64,000 bases of DNA from CAZUGA01 sp964619885 (GTDB lineage Bacteria > Pseudomonadota > Gammaproteobacteria > Methylococcales > UBA1147). This document shows, one piece after another, positions 46,655 to 55,499 of this stretch; the stretch's first letter is position 1, and each line of letters opens with the position of its first letter. Location: contig CAZUGA010000011.1 in the NCBI GenBank assembly GCA_964619885.1, positions 1 to 64,000 on the forward strand, in the 5' to 3' direction. Under the pieces are notes generated by a model. The model did not search any database and was not told the origin of the DNA. It saw nothing but the letters and a program-made list of their open reading frames with translations. The position numbers and the translations under genes were made by a program.

Positions 46655-47512
46655 ATGAAGCTTATCATCGTAAGTGGCCTTTCCGGATCAGGTAAAAGTA
46701 TAGCGCTAGATACCCTTGAGGATTGCGGCTTTTATTGCGTAGACAACCTACCCGTTGCGTTACTAGACAACTTTGTCCAACAGGTAATACATACCGAAGA
46801 ATGGACCTATACAAAAACCGCAATTGGTATCGATTCCCGAACCCAAAGTTCAAGTTTGGCGCATTTCCCAGAAATACTAAACGTCATCAAGCAACTCAAT
46901 ATTGAATACGAGATTTTATTCCTCCAGGCCGACAATGAAACATTGTTGAAGCGCTTCAGCGAAACTCGCCGTAAACATCCGCTCACTGACCAAACACATC
47001 CGTTAAACGAAGCCATAAAGGCCGAACGTAAAATGTTGGAGGCAGTTGCTCAAGAGGCCAACCTGCTGATTGATACGTCACGTACCAACGTCCACGAATT
47101 ACGAGAACTCATCCGCCTCCGGATCGGCAGTAAACGCAACCAAATCTTATCGGTTTTTTTTCAATCCTTTGGCTTCAAAAATGGTATACCTATGGATACC
47201 GATTTTTTATTCGACGCGCGTTGCCTGCCTAACCCTCACTGGGAACCGACTCTAAGGCAACTCACCGGTAAAGACAAACCGGTGATCGAATTTCTGAGCA
47301 GCATGCCAGACGTCCGTGAATATCTGGAAGACACCACGCACTTTCTACAAAGATGGGTACCACGATTTGAGTCTGGGAACCGGTCTTATCTCAGTATCAC
47401 CATTGGCTGCACGGGCGGACAACACCGATCGGTCTATTTAGCAGAATGCCTCGCCAACAATTTTCGCAATACGCCATATTATATTTTGGTAGGCCATCGC
47501 GAACTTCACTAA
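46655..47512 (+). CDS. rapZ: RapZ-family nucleotide-binding protein
   Basis: 285 residues. Walker A GLSGSGKS is near residue 7, with DTLEDCGFYCVDNLPV, SFGFKNGIPMDTDFLFDARCLPNPHW and the C-terminal GCTGGQHRSVYLAE. In E. coli RapZ presents the small RNA GlmZ to RNase E to control GlmS. The basic tail needed for RNA binding there (Lys270 and Lys281-Arg282-Lys283) is absent: this protein ends ILVGHRELH. It may therefore act differently, as in many non-enteric bacteria. Confidence 0.94.
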   Translation: MKLIIVSGLSGSGKSIALDTLEDCGFYCVDNLPVALLDNFVQQVIHTEEWTYTKTAIGIDSRTQSSSLAHFPEILNVIKQLNIEYEILFLQADNETLLKRFSETRRKHPLTDQTHPLNEAIKAERKMLEAVAQEANLLIDTSRTNVHELRELIRLRIGSKRNQILSVFFQSFGFKNGIPMDTDFLFDARCLPNPHWEPTLRQLTGKDKPVIEFLSSMPDVREYLEDTTHFLQRWVPRFESGNRSYLSITIGCTGGQHRSVYLAECLANNFRNTPYYILVGHRELH

Positions 47513-48143
47513 AGACCGCACCCCGTTATGCTCTTATCGAGCAATTTGGGGCCGCATAACATTGGCCTAAGATATTGGTATTTCTATCCGGACAATGTTT
47601 TGACACTGAACAAGCAAACCCTCGATAAATTTACCCGTGTCACATGCGTCCATATCCGCGCATTTGTTTCCCGTCACCATTGCAAGATCAGATCATACCA
47701 ATCCGAAAATTCACGCAACTCCGGCTCCGTACCATCTTCCCACAATATGATTCGCCTATTAGCGTAATGACTGCTTTCTTCAAACCATCGTTTGTAAATC
47801 GGAACGATCTGGTTAGTGTCAGAGTATATTTCTTCTAATTGAGCAAACCAGCCAAGCTGATTGATCAATCGCTGGGAATCCAATCGAAAAATAGAACCAA
47901 CCGCCGCTATTACACGTCTTCTTCGTAAACGCTTAATCAAGATTTTCGGATGAGCTATAAAAGTCACATTGCAAGCCTCGCTTAGCATCAATAAACGGTT
48001 AATTAGCCCACCAACGGAATGTCGAATACATGGCTAATGTTAAGTTTGGACGGGTATGGCCCACTGTGGACCACGAAAATCTAATCGAATTCCGATAAAC
48101 TAACTTGTTTTTACAAAATAACCCTTTTCACTGAGATCTCGCT
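47513..48143. other. Gap between rapZ and mgtE with no ptsO/npr
   Basis: About 630 bases where many relatives have the Hpr-like gene npr. No frame here has the Hpr active-site pattern (GLHARA). One minus-strand frame of 105 codons (47674-47988) is plausible and listed separately. A plus-strand frame at 47528-47767 has no recognisable features. Confidence 0.6.
47674..47988 (-). CDS. Hypothetical protein
   Basis: 104 residues from ATG 47988. The sequence has a normal amino acid mix (VIAAVGSIFRLDSQRLINQ, then IILWEDGTEPELREFSDWY) with a basic centre RLRRRR. No ribosome site is visible and no family is recognised. It is antisense to the rapZ-mgtE direction. It may be a remnant. Confidence 0.4.
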   Translation of the reverse strand: MLSEACNVTFIAHPKILIKRLRRRRVIAAVGSIFRLDSQRLINQLGWFAQLEEIYSDTNQIVPIYKRWFEESSHYANRRIILWEDGTEPELREFSDWYDLILQW

Positions 48144-49502
48144 ATGCCCGCCATACCACCGATGGATAAATCCGAGCGCTATTTGCACAAAATTACCAAA
48201 CGGCTTGGGCAACGGAAACTTGGCCAGGTCACCAAAATTCTCAGAAAAATGCATCCCGCTGAGATCGCTCATATATTTGAAGCGTTAAAACCCTCAGACA
48301 GAGAAATCGCATGGCCGTTGATCGATTCTGATCTGCGCGGAGAAACCCTTGTAGAACTGAACGAAGAAGTTCGCAGAGAATTAATCGGGTTCACCAAGAC
48401 TGAAGACCTAGTCGATGCTGTTGAATCGCTGGAGAACGATGATCTCGCCGACCTGGTCGATGACTTACCAGAAGCGGCAATGCGCCAAGTTCTGGAGTCA
48501 ATGGACAACCAGGACCGACAACGGCTTGAGTCAGTATTGTCTTATGATGAACATACCGCTGGCGGTTTGATGAATACCGACACATTGACAATTAGCCCAC
48601 AGGTTTCACTAAACGTTGTGTTTCGCTATCTACGCATGCGTGGAGAAATTCCGGATCTAACAGATAGCTTGATCGTCGTTGACCGGGAAGACGCCTACTT
48701 AGGGGTACTGCCGTTAGCGCTGTTGTTGACCCACGATGAAACAATGAACGTAGCCGAATTAATGATCCGGGATATCGATTCAATACCCGCGGATTTACCT
48801 GCTAACGAGGTCGCAATGCGATTTGAGCAACAGGATTTGGTTTCAGCGCCTGTAGTCAATGAATCTGGTCAACTTCTCGGGCGTATCACTATCGACGATG
48901 TAGTCGATGTTATTCGCGACGAGGCCGATCACTCTGTCATGAGTCGAGCGGGTTTGGACGAAGAACAAGACATGTTTGCGCCGGTGACTCTGAGCGCAAA
49001 ACGGCGCGCGGTTTGGTTGGGAATCAATTTGGTGACCGCTCTGGTCGCGGCATCAATCATTGGTTTGTTTGAGCAAACCATCGAGAAAATGGTCGCGCTA
49101 GCGATTTTGATGCCTATCGTCGCGAGTATGGGAGGCATCGCTGGCACACAAACACTGACATTGGTGATACGGGGACTGGCACTACACCAAATCGGCCGGA
49201 CCAACGCACTGGTACTAGTAGGCAAAGAACTCGCCATTGGCGCTCTGAACGGCATTTTTTGGGCACTGATGGTCGCGACCATCGCCGGGCTCTGGTTTAA
49301 TAATCCTATAATTGGTGTATTAATCGGTTGCGCGCTTATCATAAACCTGACGGTTGCAGCATTCGCTGGCGCCACGATTCCGATGTTGTTGCACAGGGTC
49401 GGGGTAGACCCAGCGCTGGCGGGGGGTGTAATACTAACGACGATAACTGATGTCGTCGGCTTTGTGACCTTCTTAGGATTGGCTGCGCTTTATTTACGCT
49501 GA
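48144..49502 (+). CDS. mgtE: Magnesium transporter MgtE
   Basis: 452 residues. An N-terminal superhelical domain (about 20-130: LRKMHPAEIAHIFEAL), two CBS domains (about 135-260, with SAPVVNESGQLLGRITIDDV) and a C-terminal five-helix channel domain (about 285-452) are seen, with the family segment GIAGTQTLTLVIRGLAL. It is a Mg2+-gated channel of the inner membrane. The position after rapZ is common in gammaproteobacteria. The stop directly abuts that of the convergent gene. Confidence 0.94.
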   Translation: MPAIPPMDKSERYLHKITKRLGQRKLGQVTKILRKMHPAEIAHIFEALKPSDREIAWPLIDSDLRGETLVELNEEVRRELIGFTKTEDLVDAVESLENDDLADLVDDLPEAAMRQVLESMDNQDRQRLESVLSYDEHTAGGLMNTDTLTISPQVSLNVVFRYLRMRGEIPDLTDSLIVVDREDAYLGVLPLALLLTHDETMNVAELMIRDIDSIPADLPANEVAMRFEQQDLVSAPVVNESGQLLGRITIDDVVDVIRDEADHSVMSRAGLDEEQDMFAPVTLSAKRRAVWLGINLVTALVAASIIGLFEQTIEKMVALAILMPIVASMGGIAGTQTLTLVIRGLALHQIGRTNALVLVGKELAIGALNGIFWALMVATIAGLWFNNPIIGVLIGCALIINLTVAAFAGATIPMLLHRVGVDPALAGGVILTTITDVVGFVTFLGLAALYLR

Positions 49503-50012
49503 TTAAGAAAATTCCAAGCATTCGGTAAATACATAGCGGACATAAACAAATGACACTATCACCGGGTATAAAACATACTGGTCTCTTAGATACAAACTCG
49601 CCAAGGTTAAACCAACCAACAAATCTGCACGAAACAGAAAATTTGCATAAATCAGTCGAATTAGCCGGATCTGGTCATCATCCAAGCAATGCTTCTGATT
49701 GATAATCAAATTTGTCAACAACACGCTCAAGATCGAAAAATAAACTGGGTAAAATTTGAACATTGGCGCATTAGGCTGGTAAACCTCCCGCCAGTATATC
49801 CACCAGACAATGAGCGTGCCAACCAGGAAGAAATCATAAGCCAAGCGATATCTGGAACGCTCAACAAAATATACGACCCCGCTGAGCCCGATAATTAACA
49901 GCCCGACTGGCATGAACCAGGGCGAGGTCAATGTTTGGAGCATATCCGGGCGTAGCAATACGATCAGAATCAAAACAAAATTTATCAACGTAAAGAACGG
50001 TAAAGCCGGCAT
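49503..50012 (-). CDS. Integral membrane protein, unknown function
   Basis: 169 residues. About five hydrophobic segments are visible (around 5-22, 30-48, 60-75, 88-105, 130-160). No family recognised. It is tail-to-tail with mgtE with zero bases between stop codons. Confidence 0.62.
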   Translation of the reverse strand: MPALPFFTLINFVLILIVLLRPDMLQTLTSPWFMPVGLLIIGLSGVVYFVERSRYRLAYDFFLVGTLIVWWIYWREVYQPNAPMFKFYPVYFSILSVLLTNLIINQKHCLDDDQIRLIRLIYANFLFRADLLVGLTLASLYLRDQYVLYPVIVSFVYVRYVFTECLEFS

Positions 50013-50169
50013 CGCTAAAACAACTGGTCAAATACTTCGATTATCGAAGACACACAATAGTAGCCATTGCGAATATTCGACCGTAACCGATTGGGCGCCT
50101 AAGATTATGCATTTCTCCACTATTTTGATAGAGTCGCCTTACCGTCCACATTAACGCGGAGCAATATAT

Positions 50170-50448
50170 ATGCTGGGTATAATTGGCGGTGTATTGGTTG
50201 TATTTTGGTTTTATCACGCGGCCGAAAAATTAGCAAAAGACACAACAACCTGGGCAATTGGAGGTGCCTTGTTGTACGCGGGAACCCGCTTGTTGTGGAC
50301 CTACGGAATTATCAAACCATTGATGAGTAAATCCTTTTACACCCATAGCGGATCTACCGGCTCAATAATCGGAATTTCCGGGGTTGCAATTGCTATTCTT
50401 GTCGCTGCAATCATAAAAATTAAATACCTCAAAGCCCCCAAAACCTAA
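50170..50448 (+). CDS. Small membrane protein, unknown
   Basis: 92 residues with two to three hydrophobic segments (about 2-17, 28-42, 62-82). A ribosome site (GCGGAGCAATATAT) precedes ATG 50170, which supports translation. No family recognised. It is convergent with lgt. Confidence 0.6.
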   Translation: MLGIIGGVLVVFWFYHAAEKLAKDTTTWAIGGALLYAGTRLLWTYGIIKPLMSKSFYTHSGSTGSIIGISGVAIAILVAAIIKIKYLKAPKT

Positions 50449-50479
50449 TCGGTTCAAGCCATTACCTGCAGGAAACCGA

Positions 50480-51292
50480 CTATCTTCGCTCCAATCTATA
50501 GGCGCGAATTAATAAAAAAAAGCCCAATAATATAAACGGTACACTCAACCACTGACCGACACTGATAGGAATTTCGGTTGTGTACGAAGCTTGCCTGGTC
50601 TTAAAAAATTCCAGGCAGAAACGAGCTGAAAACAACAGAACCAAATAAATTCCTATCAGAAATCCATCGGCTTTCCGACCCGCGTAGCGTAAATAGCAAA
50701 GGAACATGATCGTCGATATAATTAAGTAACTTAAAGCCTCATACAGCTGAACCGGGTGACGCGGAATCAAATCAACCCGCTGAAAAACAAAGGCCCAAGG
50801 AACGGTCGACGGAACCCCAACAATTTCGGAATTAAATAAATTCCCCATACGTATGAAAAACGAAACCGTCGCCAACGGAACCGACCCTCGATCAAGCATC
50901 CATAAACCAGTATAGCCCGGCTTTTTTCGGGCAAACCAATACCCCGCACAAAGTACCCCTATCCCTCCTCCGTGACTGGCCAACCCACCATTCCAGATTT
51001 TCAGGATCTCAATCGGATGGCTAAAATAGTAAACGGGATCATAGAATAAGCAATGTCCAAGACGAGCACCCACTAAAACACCGACAAAAACATAGACAAA
51101 CAGATCATCCAAATCTTCAACCCGCCGACCCTCGCGTCTGAACATCCATTGAAGAATATAAAAACCCTGAAAAAAGCCCACGGCAAAAAATAGACCATAC
51201 CAACGGATCGTAATCGGTCCCCAACTAAAAAGATCCGGACTGGCATTCCAAATAACATAACCCGTTTGTTCCACGGTCACTCCGTATTTCAA
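50480..51292 (-). CDS. lgt: Prolipoprotein diacylglyceryl transferase
   Basis: 270 residues, seven membrane helices. Conserved segments are ITIRWYGLFFAVGF, HGGGIG (within ASHGGGIGVLCAGY), the signature RMGNLFNSEIVG and RHPVQLYEAL. It transfers diacylglycerol to the lipobox cysteine, so it serves the lipoproteins encoded at 1584 and 16392. The open frame begins at TTG 51292; GTG 51274 has a better-spaced GGAG and may be the true start. thyA, often adjacent, is not here. Confidence 0.95.
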   Translation of the reverse strand: MKYGVTVEQTGYVIWNASPDLFSWGPITIRWYGLFFAVGFFQGFYILQWMFRREGRRVEDLDDLFVYVFVGVLVGARLGHCLFYDPVYYFSHPIEILKIWNGGLASHGGGIGVLCAGYWFARKKPGYTGLWMLDRGSVPLATVSFFIRMGNLFNSEIVGVPSTVPWAFVFQRVDLIPRHPVQLYEALSYLIISTIMFLCYLRYAGRKADGFLIGIYLVLLFSARFCLEFFKTRQASYTTEIPISVGQWLSVPFILLGFFLLIRAYRLERR

Positions 51293-51496
51293 TGCTCCAT
51301 AATGGAGGCTTTAATAACCCATTCAATAGCAATAGCATGAACAGGTTCTACAATGGAAAGCCTCAGAGAGACACTCAATCCGGGCTCTATAAAAAACCAA
51401 CACGAATTCTATGACACTTGGCAGCTTGTTGAAACATGCCATACTATTTACCGGCCAGCAAATCTGGTCATTAATCTCAACACAAACAGCATAATG

Positions 51497-52762
51497 TTAC
51501 TGATATAGAGATTCATTCGTCCTACAGCGCACTGACTCAATTGCGGAACAGGCCACATCCAATGCACTCGAGGAATCAATTTGACCCGCCAGATCTTGAC
51601 ACCGCGACTGCACTGAACGGGATCCTAACAAATTATCCAATTCTGTTGCGACATTATCCGGTGTAAAACGCATGGGATTCAAAAATCGTGCAATACCAAG
51701 AGATTTAAGACGCCTGGCATTATCCGGTTGATCGTAAGCCATCGGCATGACCAATTGGGGTACGCCAGAGGCTAATGCTTTGCCGGTCGTCCCAATTCCG
51801 CCATGATGGACCACAGCCCGACACTTCGGAAAAATCGAAAGAAACGGAGCATAGTCACAATGAAGGATAGATTTGGGAAGTTGAGTTGGGCAATTTGCAC
51901 TAAATTTTGTCAGAAGAATCCCTCTCACATTGAGTTTTTGACAAACTTCAACTGCAACCTGAAAAAATTTTTGTGCGTGTCGGTGCCCGCTTCCGGCGGT
52001 AAACGCAATGGGGCGGTCTCCTGCCAACAAGAAATCCAAGCACTCAGCATTAACGGCACTATGAGGATTTTCATGCGATACAAAACCTGGGAACAACAAA
52101 TGTTGCGGTGAGTGGGTCAAGGCAGGTCCGAACCACTTTGGAAACAATGCCAGGATTAAATCTGGAGAATATTGCCAATGCGTGGAGACCCTATCGACCG
52201 GACTCAAACCTAGTTCGGATCTGAATCGATTTGTTTCTGGTTGGATCAAAGGTTCAAAATAAAACCGCTCTATGCCCTTCGCCAAATTGCGCTTTACGAA
52301 CCCCGGTAGAAACTTGGTCCAGGGATACGATGCCAGCGTTGGGGGTTGATCGTCAGTCCAAATCGAGGTTGGTTGCAACACCACGGTCACAAGCGGAATC
52401 CCCAATTTGTCGCGCGCAATCCTGGCGCCATACATAAAGCAGGGAGCAACAATAATAGTATCTGGTGTATGCAATATCTTGATTTGCTCGTAGATATCAC
52501 GCATACCCCGCAAGATCAGCTCATCGACCAATAGGCGAAATCCCTTAAAACGATTCCAAACATCGGGATTCGCCAGCACGTCCAAGTAGTCCTGTTTCGA
52601 TCCTATAGATACGAACTCAAGACCAAATTGATCTGCTTTATCTTTAAAGTAATCGTTACTAACCAGAATCACACGATGATTCCGATCCTTTAGTTCCTGA
52701 CCCAATGCTATAAAAGGGTCTATGTCTCCGTCTGTTCCTAATGTTACCAATAGAATTTTCAT
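51497..52762 (-). CDS. UDP-glycosyltransferase-like protein (GT1/MGT type)
   Basis: 421 residues with a GT-B fold. The N-terminus ILLVTLGTDGDIDPFIALG is typical of GT1, and the C-terminal donor site is VHHGGIGTTGKALASGVP with PMAYDQPDNARRL. Related enzymes glycosylate sterols, lipids, macrolides or aglycones. The acceptor is not predictable. It is a single gene with its own 200-base flank, divergent from the dehydrogenase gene at 52883. Confidence 0.88.
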   Translation of the reverse strand: MKILLVTLGTDGDIDPFIALGQELKDRNHRVILVSNDYFKDKADQFGLEFVSIGSKQDYLDVLANPDVWNRFKGFRLLVDELILRGMRDIYEQIKILHTPDTIIVAPCFMYGARIARDKLGIPLVTVVLQPTSIWTDDQPPTLASYPWTKFLPGFVKRNLAKGIERFYFEPLIQPETNRFRSELGLSPVDRVSTHWQYSPDLILALFPKWFGPALTHSPQHLLFPGFVSHENPHSAVNAECLDFLLAGDRPIAFTAGSGHRHAQKFFQVAVEVCQKLNVRGILLTKFSANCPTQLPKSILHCDYAPFLSIFPKCRAVVHHGGIGTTGKALASGVPQLVMPMAYDQPDNARRLKSLGIARFLNPMRFTPDNVATELDNLLGSRSVQSRCQDLAGQIDSSSALDVACSAIESVRCRTNESLYQ

Positions 52763-52882
52763 AAAATCATCACATGCAGGCCTTATTCAGTCTTTATGTA
52801 TTGGCTAAAACACCGGGTCCCACCCCATCTAATACAATGCTATGATTGTGAATTCAGAAAATAGTGATGCTAATCATCAATC

Positions 52883-53773
52883 ATGACCAGCGAAAAAGAA
52901 ACGATAGGGTTTATAGGTATCGGACTTATGGGGAAACCAATGGTCTTAAGGATGCTTGCCGCAGGATACCAGGTCGCAGTGTGGAATCGAACCCCGGAAA
53001 AGCTTACACCGGTATTGAACGCTGGGGCGTTGAAAACAGATTCCATAGCAAACTTAGCACAACAATCCAAAATAATTTTGTTAAGTCTTAGCAATACTAC
53101 TGCGGTAGAAGAAGTCGTTTTTGGTGATGGCGGCATTGCCAGCAATAGCCGAAAAGACCAATTGATCATTGACCTTTCCAGCATTGACCCGGCAAAATCT
53201 CGCCTTTTCGCCGACCAACTTTTTAACCAATGTGGCGTCCGTTGGATTGACGCCCCGGTATCAGGCGGTGTCGGAGGCGCAGAGCAAGGTTCGTTGGTGA
53301 TCATGGCTGGAGGCCGAGAAGCCGACCTACAACGAAGCGAGCCCATCCTATCCACCCTGGGTCAACGCATTACCCACATGGGCGATATCGGTTCGGGGCA
53401 AGTGACCAAAATCTGCAATCAGATGATCGTCAGCTGCAACGTATTGGTCATCGCGGAAATGATTGCTTTGGCACAACGGGCAGGCGTATCCGCCGAAAAA
53501 ATACCCGAAGCGCTCGCAGACGGTTTTGCAGATTCGAAACCATTACAGATCCTTGGACCACAAATGGCAAAAAATAAGTTTGAGCCGGTTAAATGGAGAG
53601 TCAAGACCTTGGCGAAGGATTTAAATATGGCGGTCGACCTATCACGAGCGCAGGCCAAAGCCATCCCAATGTCAGGCTTGGCAGCACAACTGATGCAACT
53701 CCACGCCGATAATGGTTATGCCGACAAAGACCCGTCAACCTTGATTAGGCTGTATTCTGAACCGCCAAATTAA
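52883..53773 (+). CDS. Beta-hydroxyacid dehydrogenase (tartronate semialdehyde reductase / 3-hydroxyisobutyrate dehydrogenase family)
   Basis: 296 residues. The NAD(P)-binding motif is GFIGIGLMGKPM, the substrate site DAPVSGGVGGAEQG, and the catalytic lysine lies in GSGQVTKICNQM. The downstream hyi gene supports tartronate semialdehyde reductase (GlxR/GarR), since hydroxypyruvate isomerase supplies that substrate. Glyoxylate carboligase (gcl) is not in the window. The family assignment is firm; the substrate is inferred from context. Confidence 0.88.
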   Translation: MTSEKETIGFIGIGLMGKPMVLRMLAAGYQVAVWNRTPEKLTPVLNAGALKTDSIANLAQQSKIILLSLSNTTAVEEVVFGDGGIASNSRKDQLIIDLSSIDPAKSRLFADQLFNQCGVRWIDAPVSGGVGGAEQGSLVIMAGGREADLQRSEPILSTLGQRITHMGDIGSGQVTKICNQMIVSCNVLVIAEMIALAQRAGVSAEKIPEALADGFADSKPLQILGPQMAKNKFEPVKWRVKTLAKDLNMAVDLSRAQAKAIPMSGLAAQLMQLHADNGYADKDPSTLIRLYSEPPN

Positions 53774-53842
53774 GTAAAAGAGCATGAAGCGATTTGGATC
53801 ATAGAGAATATCGTTATTTAGTAATACCCAATTCTTCGAGGC

Positions 53843-54625
53843 ATGACCATGCTGCACTTTTCCGCAAATCTCAGCCTACTGTTCACCGAACTTCCAATGA
53901 TAGACCGCTTTAAGGCGGCCAAACAACACGGTTTCGACTGGGTAGAAATTCAGTTTCCGTACCAAATCCCACCACGAGTTTTAAAAGTCGCAATGGATGA
54001 GGCTGAGGTGGAACTAGCTCTTTTTAATATTAGCGCGGATAACTTGATGGCAGGCGGTGAGGGACTGGCCGCGGTACCTGAAAAACGCGAAGCATTTATA
54101 GAGGCAGTCGATATTGCTGCAGAATATGCAAAAGTACTATCCCCTAGATTGATCAACGTTTTAGCAGGACGCTGCTCCCACGCTGAACGTTTGGAGATTT
54201 ATCTAGAAACCTTCAAGGGCAATCTAGGGTTTACCGCAGAAATGTTCGCGGGATATGGCATCCGTACCGTCTTTGAAGCCGTAAACAACAAAGACATGCC
54301 CGGTTTTATAATAAGCAGCGGCCAACAGATGCTGAACTTGATTAACGACATTGACCACCCCAATCTCTATATGCAATATGATATCTACCATATGTATATG
54401 ATGGGAGAAGAGCCGATCAAATTTATCGCTGAACATTGGGACAAAATCGGCCATATTCAATTTGCAGATGCACCAGGACGTGGTCAACCGGGCACCGGCG
54501 AAATAGATTTTTCATCGCTATTTAAATGCATTGCCGATTTGGACTACGATGGATTTCTAGGCGCCGAATACAAACCAATCGGTATAACTAACGACAGTCT
54601 AGATTGGATCGCCAAATTCGGTTAA
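53843..54625 (+). CDS. hyi: Hydroxypyruvate isomerase-like TIM-barrel protein
   Basis: 260 residues of the xylose-isomerase-like TIM barrel family. The start LHFSANLSLLFTELPMIDRF and the segments NVLAGRC, FEAVNNKDMPGF, QYDIYHMYMMGE and FADAPGRGQPGTGEIDF match Hyi and OtnI proteins. It interconverts hydroxypyruvate and tartronate semialdehyde. It follows the dehydrogenase gene by 69 bases. Its stop interlocks with the convergent MOSC gene through TTAA at 54622-54625. Confidence 0.9.
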   Translation: MTMLHFSANLSLLFTELPMIDRFKAAKQHGFDWVEIQFPYQIPPRVLKVAMDEAEVELALFNISADNLMAGGEGLAAVPEKREAFIEAVDIAAEYAKVLSPRLINVLAGRCSHAERLEIYLETFKGNLGFTAEMFAGYGIRTVFEAVNNKDMPGFIISSGQQMLNLINDIDHPNLYMQYDIYHMYMMGEEPIKFIAEHWDKIGHIQFADAPGRGQPGTGEIDFSSLFKCIADLDYDGFLGAEYKPIGITNDSLDWIAKFG

Positions 54626-55113
54626 TTTGTAAACAGATCCAATTGTTGTGGAAGGATGGTATCTCCGGGCCGCAATATTCCGTCTTCTATGACACGGGCC
54701 GTTATTCCGCCATGGCCTCGCATAGCGTTGAATCCCCCTGGGCCTAAGTTATTTTCCATTTTCGAGCAAGGCTGGCACAATCCCGTAGCTTCTAACAATA
54801 CCGAACCTATACGAAAACGGCTTTTTTTTAATGTGAGTAAATTAATGCCGCGAACCACTAAATTCCTTCTCATATCTGATGGGCAAACCGCACGCCCAAC
54901 TATAGATTCCACAACCTCCAAATGTTCCTGCTGGACCAGCGTTACCTGCCTTTTCTTATTATTTCCATGATAATGATCGCCCACCAAACCTTGTTTCTCC
55001 GAAGCTAAAACTTCATCAACACTGACAATAGGTCCACCGCGTTCGGCGCGTAGACCAATCCAAACCAATTCCCCAGGTTTACTAAATGATTCAAACAGTT
55101 TCTTAACTTCCAT
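54622..55113 (-). CDS. MOSC-domain protein
   Basis: 163 residues. The MOSC pattern includes GLVGDHYHGNNKKRQVTLVQ, RRNLVVRGINL, the conserved cysteine in GLCQPCSKME and RGHGGITARVIEDG. MOSC domains move sulfur or molybdenum in relation to the molybdenum cofactor; the Cys is the expected persulfide carrier. It is last in the metH-grx-moaD-like series on the minus strand. Confidence 0.9.
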   Translation of the reverse strand: MEVKKLFESFSKPGELVWIGLRAERGGPIVSVDEVLASEKQGLVGDHYHGNNKKRQVTLVQQEHLEVVESIVGRAVCPSDMRRNLVVRGINLLTLKKSRFRIGSVLLEATGLCQPCSKMENNLGPGGFNAMRGHGGITARVIEDGILRPGDTILPQQLDLFTN

Positions 55114-55182
55114 TCTTTATCATAAACCAACTACATCATGGTTTAGCGAGTATGCCAAATTCATTTTGGGAGGTTTCAAAAG

Positions 55183-55476
55183 TTAGCCGCCGCCCCGTCT
55201 AAAACTAAGATCGAACCGTTGCATAAAGCGATTTATTTCGGTTTCATTCAGATCTGAAAAACTGAAACTTAAGAAGGTCACCGGTAAAATTAAGGCACCT
55301 ATCCGACGTTGCCGTTCTTTTGAATACAATATGCGAACTATTCCATCGCCTTCTTGAATGGTAATTTCTTTGTCGTCTATGGAATAATTTTCCGACGTAG
55401 CCGCTATCGGGATTCCACGAAATAGGTCTTTATGTCCCAACCCCATTTCACGCCTAATAACGCAAGAATCAGCCAT
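55183..55476 (-). CDS. Conserved-looking small protein ending in GGG
   Basis: 97 residues. The middle reads EITIQEGDGIVRILYSKERQ and the end is NRFMQRFDLSFRRGGG. The terminal Gly-Gly-Gly is striking beside a MoaD-like sulfur carrier that ends in AGG. I do not recognise a named family. It lies 23 bases downstream of the MoaD-like gene and 69 upstream of the MOSC gene on the same strand, so it is probably in that operon. Confidence 0.72.
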   Translation of the reverse strand: MADSCVIRREMGLGHKDLFRGIPIAATSENYSIDDKEITIQEGDGIVRILYSKERQRRIGALILPVTFLSFSFSDLNETEINRFMQRFDLSFRRGGG

Positions 55477-55499
55477 TTAATTCCACGACAGGATAGAAG

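Noticed and set aside
47528..47767. Possible npr/ptsO after rapZ
   Set aside because: The frame lacks the Hpr active-site histidine motif and any Hpr-like order of segments.
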